Below, one piece after another: positions 41,682 through 47,779 of a stretch of DNA of 64,000 nucleotides (positions are counted from its first letter, which is position 1; every line of letters begins with the position of its first letter). The position numbers were made by a program, and so were the translations under genes. The DNA lies in assembly GCA_026986775.1 (NCBI GenBank), contig JALSNX010000003.1, forward strand, positions 1-64,000, written 5' to 3'. The notes beneath the pieces were generated by a model, which saw nothing but the letters and a program-made list of their open reading frames with translations, had not been told where the DNA came from and made no database searches. Source of the DNA: Caldifarciminota bacterium (GTDB lineage: Bacteria > Hydrothermota > Hydrothermia > UBA1063 > CAJXJZ01).

Positions 41682-42125
41682 TTAAACCTCCTTTTTTTCA
41701 AGTATTTCTTTTATTTTCTGTTTCTCTTTTTCTGCAGCCTCTTTAATAGTATGAGATTTAAGAACGTTAACAAAGGCAAGATATGCCTCTTCAAGAAAAT
41801 CCCGCGCTCCGCAGGTTTCAAAGCGCTCGCAGGTGTTTTTATCATCTATACATGGTAAAGGTGTAAGGGTATTTTCAAGAGTGTTTATAACATCAAAAAT
41901 AGTTAATTTATCAGGGTCTTTTTTTAATTTGAACCCTCCACCCCTCCCACGGGCGCTCTCAACTATACCACCAGCCACGAGCCTCGCCATAATATTTTCA
42001 AGGTATCGGTATGGAATATTCTGTGCCCGGGCTATCTCTTTTAAAGATACAGCACCTTTATTACCACGTTTGGCAAGCTCAATGACAGCCCTGTATCCAT
42101 ATCTTGATATTGTAGATAATTTCAT
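41682..42125 (-). CDS. Rrf2-family Fe-S transcription regulator (IscR/NsrR-like)
   Basis: A 147-residue winged-helix regulator. The HTH covers about residues 25-60 (SLKEIARAQNIPYRYLENIMARLVAGGIV) and the wing is GRGGGFKL. Cys92, Cys99 and Cys105 are spaced almost as in IscR, so an iron-sulfur cluster is likely. ATG 42125 (AGAGG upstream) is preferred to GTG 42131. A perfect TTGACA-17-TATAAT promoter and an inverted repeat just after +1 suggest autoregulation. The operon continues with the hemerythrin/PAS protein, pointing to NO, oxygen or Fe-S status sensing. Confidence 0.92.
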   Translation of the reverse strand: MKLSTISRYGYRAVIELAKRGNKGAVSLKEIARAQNIPYRYLENIMARLVAGGIVESARGRGGGFKLKKDPDKLTIFDVINTLENTLTPLPCIDDKNTCERFETCGARDFLEEAYLAFVNVLKSHTIKEAAEKEKQKIKEILEKKEV

Positions 42126-42157
42126 CAGCACCCTCTATTTCCATATTATCATAAATC

Positions 42158-42172
42158 CTATAGTTTTTATAG
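42158..42172. promoter_or_regulatory. Candidate Rrf2 operator (CTATA-N5-TATAG)
   Basis: Inverted repeat CTATA (42158-42162) and TATAG (42168-42172) at about +2 to +16 of the predicted Rrf2 transcript. A repressor here would block promoter escape. Confidence 0.5.
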
Positions 42173-42179
42173 TATTTAA

Positions 42180-42208
42180 ATTATAACCCCATGTGTTCAC
42201 TCTGTCAA
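42180..42208 (-). promoter_or_regulatory. Consensus promoter of the Rrf2 operon (TTGACA-17-TATAAT)
   Basis: On the minus strand TTGACA (42203-42208) and TATAAT (42180-42185) are 17 bases apart; predicted +1 is 42173, giving a 47-base leader. The -10 box lies in an 8-bp inverted repeat TTATAACC (42181-42188) / GGTTATAA (42216-42223). Confidence 0.8.
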
Positions 42209-42267
42209 TGTCCCTGGTTATAACGATGTGGTTTTAGAATTCAGGTAGTTTAATATAAACTAAAATA

Positions 42268-43314
42268 GTGGTGAATTTACAGAAAAAAGTAAGTCCCAGA
42301 ATTGGTATTGTAGGCGCGGGTTTTATTGCACGTGTCCATGCAAGAGGTCTTATATTCCTGAAAAAATACGTTTTTCCTTCTTTAAACTTTAGTGGTGTTT
42401 ATGATATAGATGAAGAAAAAAGTAGATTGTTTTACATGAAATATGGTTTTCCTCTATTAAAGAAAGAGGAAATTATAAGAAAAAGTGATGCTCTCATTTT
42501 GGCTATCCCTCCTGAAGCTCACAAAGAGTGGATTAATATCTGTGCTGAGCATGGTATTGTTTTCTATATTGAAAAGCCCGTAGGAAGCAATTTTGAAGAA
42601 ACCAGAGAGATTGCAAATATTTCAGAGAAGATACCTCATCAGGTAGGACTTGTCCTTCGTTTTTCGCCTGTGGTGGAATATATAATGAATGTTACAAAAA
42701 CCTTTATTCCTTCATGGATTTTTTTAAGGCATCAGGCTGATAAATATGGTGTCCATGAATCTCATACAATAGGAAATGCGGTGCGCAGGTATATATGGGA
42801 TTGTATGATTCATGATGTAGACTTCATGTATCTTTTATCTGGAGGGGATGTACGGGTAACTGATGCGAAAATTGAATACGGAAAACTTGATAGAATCATG
42901 GTTGAAGGTTATATGAATAAAAAAGCCACTAAATTTAACATGTTTGGTATTTTCCATGAAATACCTTCTTATACTTCAAGGTTCCTTGAAATTTACGATT
43001 CTAATCACCATATAAGGGCGAATTTCTTTGTTAATGGAGACCTGTTGTCAGTAAAGCATTTAGAAGGTAGAAGATTCAGGAGGGAGTTTTTAGACATGGG
43101 ATTGTTGTGGAGAAAATGGGTAGAAGATGAGATAGGAAATAAGATTAAAATTCCCTCACGGGTCTTTAAAGACAGTTATACATTCATTTCTCTATATAGA
43201 TTTGTTAAAGCGCTTTATGAAGGTAAAAACACTTTGTATCCTTCAATTAGAGATGTCTTTGATTCCCATTACATTGCAGATTTCATAATAAAAATGCTTG
43301 AGGCTCATACTTGA
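42268..43314 (+). CDS. Gfo/Idh/MocA family oxidoreductase
   Basis: A 348-residue NAD(P)-dependent oxidoreductase. The Rossmann motif is at residues 12-20 (IGIVGAGFIARVHARG), the EKPVG loop near 110 and a C-terminal alpha/beta domain with the conserved HDVDFMYLLSGG segment. It probably acts on a sugar or sugar derivative. GTG 42268 and GTG 42271 are both possible; no Shine-Dalgarno is visible and TATAAA at 42254-42259 suggests a very short leader. It is divergent from the Rrf2 gene. Confidence 0.85.
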   Translation: MVNLQKKVSPRIGIVGAGFIARVHARGLIFLKKYVFPSLNFSGVYDIDEEKSRLFYMKYGFPLLKKEEIIRKSDALILAIPPEAHKEWINICAEHGIVFYIEKPVGSNFEETREIANISEKIPHQVGLVLRFSPVVEYIMNVTKTFIPSWIFLRHQADKYGVHESHTIGNAVRRYIWDCMIHDVDFMYLLSGGDVRVTDAKIEYGKLDRIMVEGYMNKKATKFNMFGIFHEIPSYTSRFLEIYDSNHHIRANFFVNGDLLSVKHLEGRRFRREFLDMGLLWRKWVEDEIGNKIKIPSRVFKDSYTFISLYRFVKALYEGKNTLYPSIRDVFDSHYIADFIIKMLEAHT

Positions 43315-43339
43315 TTGGACTTTTGTATGATTACATAAT
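43311..43339 (+). promoter_or_regulatory. Promoter TTGATT-17-CATAAT with overlapping palindrome
   Basis: TTGATT (43311-43316) and CATAAT (43334-43339), spacer 17. The near-palindrome TGATTA-CA-TAATCA (43328-43341) covers the -10 box and could be an operator. The leader ends with GGAGG before ATG 43361. Confidence 0.5.
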
Positions 43340-43360
43340 CAAACAAACGAGGAGGAAAAG

Positions 43361-44953
43361 ATGTTGTTCTTCAGACATAATCTAAATGAAGACCTATTTG
43401 AAGCCATCAATAAACACGATGCCAAAAAAGTTGAATCCCTTCTGAAAAAAGGTGCTGACGTCAATGCTACTACTCCAAAAGGAATTATGCCATTACACCT
43501 TGCAGCAATGGTAGGTGATGTTGAAATTGTCAGAATACTTCTCAAACACGGAGCGGACCCCAACAAGGCAGTTGAGCCATGGGATTATAAGGGGTTAACG
43601 CCACTGCTTGCAGGTCTTTTAGCCAAGAACCCTGAAGTGATTGAAGTTTTACTAAAAAATGGTGCTGACCCCAATGCTGTTATAGAATACAGGGACTATG
43701 AAGGGAAAACCCTTTTACACATTTGTGCAATGGAGGGGTATAAAGAAATTGCAGATGTTCTTTTAAAAAATGGTGCTGACCCTGATAAAAAATGTCTGGT
43801 TAAAGATAGGGGTAAAAGAGTGGAGGATTATTCCCCCATATTTGAGGCTATAATAAAGGGAAGGAATGATATTGTAGAGACTTTAATTGGGCATGGTGCA
43901 GATGTGAACCTGAAGAGGAGAAACGGATGGACACCGTTGCATCTTGCATCTTTCTGGGCGCTTGAGGAAATTGTCTCCACGTTGCTTGAACATGGAGCGC
44001 TTGTCAATGAAAGAAATAATGTTGAAGGTAAGGGATTTACTCCAATGGTGGTTGCATCCGTTGATAGCATACGAGAGATGTTGAAAACAAGTGGTGGAAA
44101 ATTTGAAGGTGTTAATGAAAAAGACATGCGAGAATGGACACCTTTGCATTATGCAGCATATTATGGTATTAATGAACTTGCCGGGTATCTTTTATATCAT
44201 GGAGCAGATTCAAGTATAGTAAATGGTTATGGTGAAACACCTGTATTGCTTGCGAAGCAAAATGGAAAAGAAGAAACAGCATCTTTGATTGAGGATATAG
44301 ACTGGAAAATTGCGAATGAGAAAGGCACAGAAGATGCGTTTATGGATTATCTCCGTAAATATCCAGGGGGAAGATATGAACAGGAGGCACTCAATCGGGT
44401 TCAAAGAATAAAGACACTTGCCATGTACATTTTGAAAGGAGCACAGGCTGGTGACCTTGAAGTTATTAAAAAAGTTTTAGAAAAGGGTGGTAATGTAAAC
44501 TCTCGTGATATGGATGAATGGACACCCCTGCATCATGCTATATGGGCTCAACATCCAGAAGTTGCAGAATTTCTTATAGAAAACGGAGCAGATGTAAATG
44601 CAAAGAATAACGAAGGCTTTTCTCCACTCCATTTTGCAGGTAGAATGGGGCTTGTTGATATAGTAAAACTTCTCATAGAAAAAGGTGCGGATGTTAACAC
44701 AAAGAATAAATACGGTGAAACACCGCTACATTATGCATCAATGGGTGGCTCTCCAGCGGCTGTCAGAATTCTTATAGAAAAAGGTGCTGAAGTAAATGCA
44801 AAGGTCTTAAATGGACTAAATAAAGGAAAAACACCACTTGATTATGCAGAAGCATTCGCACAAGGGGATAGGAAGGCTGAAGTTGTAAAGGTTTTAAAAG
44901 AATATGACGGAAAGCATGGTAATGAGATTATTGACTTTGACCTTGATATATAA
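43361..44953 (+). CDS. Ankyrin-repeat protein, two arrays with a helical linker
   Basis: A 530-residue cytoplasmic protein without a signal peptide. Ankyrin units (T.LH.A...G..EIV..LL..GAD.N) fill about residues 5-310 (roughly eight to nine units) and 365-515 (four units). The linker at about 320-360 reads EDAFMDYLRKYPGGRYEQEALNRV, a short helical motif seen in other repeat proteins. It is a protein-interaction scaffold with unknown partners. GAGGAGG precedes ATG; it is a single gene with its own promoter. Confidence 0.88.
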   Translation: MLFFRHNLNEDLFEAINKHDAKKVESLLKKGADVNATTPKGIMPLHLAAMVGDVEIVRILLKHGADPNKAVEPWDYKGLTPLLAGLLAKNPEVIEVLLKNGADPNAVIEYRDYEGKTLLHICAMEGYKEIADVLLKNGADPDKKCLVKDRGKRVEDYSPIFEAIIKGRNDIVETLIGHGADVNLKRRNGWTPLHLASFWALEEIVSTLLEHGALVNERNNVEGKGFTPMVVASVDSIREMLKTSGGKFEGVNEKDMREWTPLHYAAYYGINELAGYLLYHGADSSIVNGYGETPVLLAKQNGKEETASLIEDIDWKIANEKGTEDAFMDYLRKYPGGRYEQEALNRVQRIKTLAMYILKGAQAGDLEVIKKVLEKGGNVNSRDMDEWTPLHHAIWAQHPEVAEFLIENGADVNAKNNEGFSPLHFAGRMGLVDIVKLLIEKGADVNTKNKYGETPLHYASMGGSPAAVRILIEKGAEVNAKVLNGLNKGKTPLDYAEAFAQGDRKAEVVKVLKEYDGKHGNEIIDFDLDI

Positions 44954-44957
44954 TCTT

Positions 44958-44986
44958 TTGGATATTCGCTTACAATGAGTTATACT
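44958..44986 (+). promoter_or_regulatory. Promoter TTGGAT-17-TATACT of the rpsF cluster
   Basis: TTGGAT (44958-44963) and TATACT (44981-44986), spacer 17. Predicted +1 is about 44993, seven bases before the hairpin in the rpsF leader. It probably drives the long cluster downstream. Confidence 0.7.
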
Positions 44987-44992
44987 AATTTC

Positions 44993-45048
44993 AACTACCG
45001 GACCGTAAGGTCCCCCTGAAAAATAAAAAGGGTCCAAGGAGGTGAAGT
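44993..45048 (+). promoter_or_regulatory. Candidate S6:S18 ribosomal-protein leader
   Basis: The 56-base leader starts AACTACCG, followed by a GGACC-GTAA-GGTCC hairpin with a GNRA loop. A CCCCCT tract that can pair with AGGG near the Shine-Dalgarno, and a second GGTCC that can compete for GGACC, follow. In many bacteria the S6:S18 complex binds an rpsF leader containing a CCG next to a hairpin; the CCG at 44998-45000 and the gene order fit. The match is by eye only. Confidence 0.5.
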
Positions 45049-45336
45049 ATGAAAAAGCGTAAATATGAAATGATGGTAATCCTGAATCCCGATCTGGAGG
45101 ATCAGGAAAGGGAAGATATCATAAATCTCATAAAGGAAAAAGTGGAAGAAGATGGTAGCATGGAGAATATTGACGAGTGGGGAAAAAGAGAAATGGCGTA
45201 CGAAATACAGCATAAAAAGGAAGCATATTACTATGTGCTCAATTTTGAAACAACCCCTGAGATAGCAGACAGTTTGAAGAAAACGCTCAATCTCAGGAAA
45301 AAAGAGATACTGAGATACATGGTCATCAGGAAGTGA
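45049..45336 (+). CDS. rpsF: Ribosomal protein bS6
   Basis: A 95-residue small-subunit protein with the S6 pattern KRKYEMMVILNPDLED, WGKREMAYEIQHKKEAYYYVLNFE and a C-terminal RYMVIRK. It binds S18 in the platform of the 30S subunit. AAGGAGGTG precedes ATG. First gene of rpsF-ssb-rpsR-rplI. Confidence 0.97.
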   Translation: MKKRKYEMMVILNPDLEDQEREDIINLIKEKVEEDGSMENIDEWGKREMAYEIQHKKEAYYYVLNFETTPEIADSLKKTLNLRKKEILRYMVIRK

Positions 45337-45340
45337 TAAT

Positions 45341-45766
45341 ATGAGCGACCTTAAAATACCAAACCTTAATATTGTTATACTGGCAGGTAGACTGGTGAGA
45401 GACCCTGAACTCAGATATACTCTTCAGGGTAGACCTCTTACCAAATTCAGACTTGCCACAGACAGAAATTTCAAAGATGCGTCAGGCGAGTGGCAGAAAG
45501 AGACGCTGTTTATAGATGTAACTACATGGGGACAGCTTGCGGAGAGAGTCCATGAGCAGTTAAAAAAAGGAAGTCCCGTAATTGTTCAGGGTTATTTGAG
45601 GTTGCGTGAATGGACAACTCAGGATGACCAGAAGAGACAGATGATTGAAATTGTTGCACGGAGTGTGCAGTTTCTTGAAAAACAGGGCTCTTCTCCTGAA
45701 GTGGTTGAGGAGAGCCTTGATGAAGAACCACCGGAAGATACACTTCCGGATGATGTAAACTTTTAA
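45341..45766 (+). CDS. ssb: Single-stranded DNA-binding protein
   Basis: A 141-residue OB-fold protein (about 1-110: NIVILAGRLVRDPELRYT, FIDVTTWGQLAERV, VIVQGYLRLREW) with an acidic C-terminal tail (EEPPEDTLPDDVNF) ending in VNF instead of the common DIPF. It sits between rpsF and rpsR as in many bacteria. Confidence 0.95.
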   Translation: MSDLKIPNLNIVILAGRLVRDPELRYTLQGRPLTKFRLATDRNFKDASGEWQKETLFIDVTTWGQLAERVHEQLKKGSPVIVQGYLRLREWTTQDDQKRQMIEIVARSVQFLEKQGSSPEVVEESLDEEPPEDTLPDDVNF

Positions 45767-45781
45767 AAGGAGGTTTTTTAA

Positions 45782-46000
45782 ATGGCAAGAAGAAATTCAT
45801 GTGAATTCTGTGCGAAGGGTATTAAAGAAATAGACTATAAAGATTTTGAAACTCTTCGTAAATATATGACAAGAAGGGGTAAAATTTTACCAAGGCGTTC
45901 CACCGGTACCTGTGCCTATCACCAGAGACAACTTACACGTGCTATAAAGAGGGCAAGACAGATGGCTCTTCTACCGTATGTGGAAGATTATTATCTCTAA
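45782..46000 (+). CDS. rpsR: Ribosomal protein bS18 (zinc-binding form)
   Basis: A 72-residue protein with CEFC near the N-terminus and CAYH later, suggesting the zinc-binding (C+) form, plus [29 protein letters not shown] precedes ATG. Together with S6 it forms the proposed leader-binding complex. Confidence 0.96.
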   Translation: MARRNSCEFCAKGIKEIDYKDFETLRKYMTRRGKILPRRSTGTCAYHQRQLTRAIKRARQMALLPYVEDYYL

Positions 46001-46018
46001 GATTCGGGAGGGTTTGAA

Positions 46019-46468
46019 ATGAAGATAATTTTGCTTCAAGATGTAGAAAACCTTGGAAAAAGAGGAGAGATTAAAGAGGTAAAGGATGGTTTTGCCAGAA
46101 ATTATCTTATACCAAAGGGGTTTGCCCTGAAAGCCACACCATCCAACATGAGAACATTTGAAGCACTTGAGGCTCAGCAGAAGAACAAGAGGGAGAAAGA
46201 GAAGAACAGAGCACTCAAACTCAAAGAAAAGATAGAGAAGTTTAAGTTAAAAATTAAGGCAAAAGCTGGAGAAGAGGGTAAACTCTTCGGTGCAGTAAGC
46301 TCCATTGATATTTTGAATGGTCTTAAAGAACACGGTATTCACGTTGAAAAGGGAATGATTCATATGGATGATGCTATTAGAACACTTGGCTCTTTTGAGG
46401 TTGAGATGAGGCTGCATCCTGAAGTAAGAGCGATTTTGAGGGTAGAGGTCATTCCAGAGAGTGAATGA
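46019..46468 (+). CDS. rplI: Ribosomal protein bL9
   Basis: A 149-residue large-subunit protein: N-terminal domain MKIILLQDVENLGKRGEIKEVKDGFARNYLIPKG, a long connecting helix rich in Lys and Glu, and the C-terminal domain (GKLFGAVSSIDI). GGGAGG upstream of ATG. It overlaps the next gene by eight bases. Confidence 0.97.
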   Translation: MKIILLQDVENLGKRGEIKEVKDGFARNYLIPKGFALKATPSNMRTFEALEAQQKNKREKEKNRALKLKEKIEKFKLKIKAKAGEEGKLFGAVSSIDILNGLKEHGIHVEKGMIHMDDAIRTLGSFEVEMRLHPEVRAILRVEVIPESE

Positions 46469-46874
46469 TTTAGTTCCGGTTATAGTTGAAAAGGTAGTTA
46501 TAGACCAGAATATAGGTGGACCTTTTGTTCTTTTGAAAAAAAGAGATGGGGAGGTTTATCTTCCCATCTCTATTGGTTTTACAGAAGCGCAATCCATTCT
46601 TTTTGCAATTGAACATGTACACCCACCCCGTCCTATAACTCATGACCTTATTGTAAACTTACTGGAGGCTTTTGAGGCACATCTTTTAAGGGTAGTCATA
46701 AATGACCTGAAAAACAACACCTTTTATGCAAGGATGGTATTACAGAAAGAAAATGTGATGTTTTCAATAGATGCCCGTCCTTCTGATTCAATAGCTGTGG
46801 CAGTTCGCAAGGATGCACCTATATTTGTTTCCCGTCATGTTATGGATGAAGCAGGGCAGTATAATCTGAGTTGA
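46461..46874 (+). CDS. Bifunctional nuclease (BFN/DUF151) family protein
   Basis: A 137-residue protein of the DUF151 family: LPISIGFTEAQSILFAIE, RPITHDLIVNLLEAFEAHLLRVVI and the highly typical DARPSDSIAVAVRKDAPIFV. Plant and bacterial relatives have reported nuclease activity; here function is assigned by family only. GTG 46461 start, overlapping the rplI stop. Confidence 0.9.
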   Translation: MNDLVPVIVEKVVIDQNIGGPFVLLKKRDGEVYLPISIGFTEAQSILFAIEHVHPPRPITHDLIVNLLEAFEAHLLRVVINDLKNNTFYARMVLQKENVMFSIDARPSDSIAVAVRKDAPIFVSRHVMDEAGQYNLS

Positions 46875-47779
46875 TGTTAAAGGTAAAATTAAGGGATGTT
46901 GAATTTAAGAATCCAATTATTACTGCAGCGGGCACATTTGGGAAAGGATATGAACTTGCAGATAGTTTTGACTTATCAAAACTTGGTGGAATAATACCAA
47001 AGACAATAACCCTTAAAAAGCGTGCTGGCAACCCCTTTCCAAGGCTTGTTGAAACTCCCTGTGGTCTTATAAATTCCATAGGACTTGAAAATGACGGAAT
47101 AGAAAGTTTTGTGAAAAATACCTATCCTGTACTGAAGAGACTTCCTGTAAAAATTATTGCGAGTATCTCTGGTGAAACCATTGAGGAGTATGTTGAACTT
47201 CTTAAAATACTTGTTCTGGAAACAGACATAGAGGTATTTGAAATTAATCTTTCGTGTCCGAATGTAGAAAAGGGAGGAGAAGAGTTTTCGCAGGATGTTG
47301 AGGTTTTAACTGATTTACTTCTTAAAATTAGAGATGTGACAGAGAGGCTATTATGGGCCAAACTTCCCCCTGATGTATATGGCATAATTGACAGGGTCAG
47401 GGCTGTTGTCTCCTCAGGTTTTGATGCTGTTGTTTTAAGTAATACCTATAGAGCCACGTATGTGGATGTGGACAAAATGTCCTATTCACTTGCTAAAGAG
47501 CATGGAGGGCTGTCAGGACCGGCTATTCTACCAGTTTCACTTTATATCGTAAAAGAAGTAAAGAAGGCTTTTCCGGATTTCCCCGTTGTTGCCTCAGGTG
47601 GTGTGTTTTCCGTAGAGGATGTTGTAAGATATATACTTGTGGGAGCGCATCTTGTTGAAATAGGCACAATGAATTTTGTAAAGCCGGAGAAGGTTTTTAC
47701 GCTGCCTGATGAGCTGGCAACGTATCTTCATCGTAAGAAAAAAAGTCTCGGTGAGATAAGGGGGTATCTTATTTCATGA
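46874..47779 (+). CDS. pyrD: Dihydroorotate dehydrogenase, class 1B catalytic subunit
   Basis: A 301-residue FMN enzyme of pyrimidine synthesis. AAGTFGKGYEL, NSIGLEN, the catalytic-Cys segment INLSCPNVEKGG and the GGLSGPAI loop identify the class 1 type, and KLPPDV with the C-terminal IGTMNF fits 1B. The 1B enzyme normally pairs with PyrK for NAD; no pyrK is adjacent. ATG 46874 overlaps the upstream stop. Confidence 0.93.
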   Translation: MLKVKLRDVEFKNPIITAAGTFGKGYELADSFDLSKLGGIIPKTITLKKRAGNPFPRLVETPCGLINSIGLENDGIESFVKNTYPVLKRLPVKIIASISGETIEEYVELLKILVLETDIEVFEINLSCPNVEKGGEEFSQDVEVLTDLLLKIRDVTERLLWAKLPPDVYGIIDRVRAVVSSGFDAVVLSNTYRATYVDVDKMSYSLAKEHGGLSGPAILPVSLYIVKEVKKAFPDFPVVASGGVFSVEDVVRYILVGAHLVEIGTMNFVKPEKVFTLPDELATYLHRKKKSLGEIRGYLIS

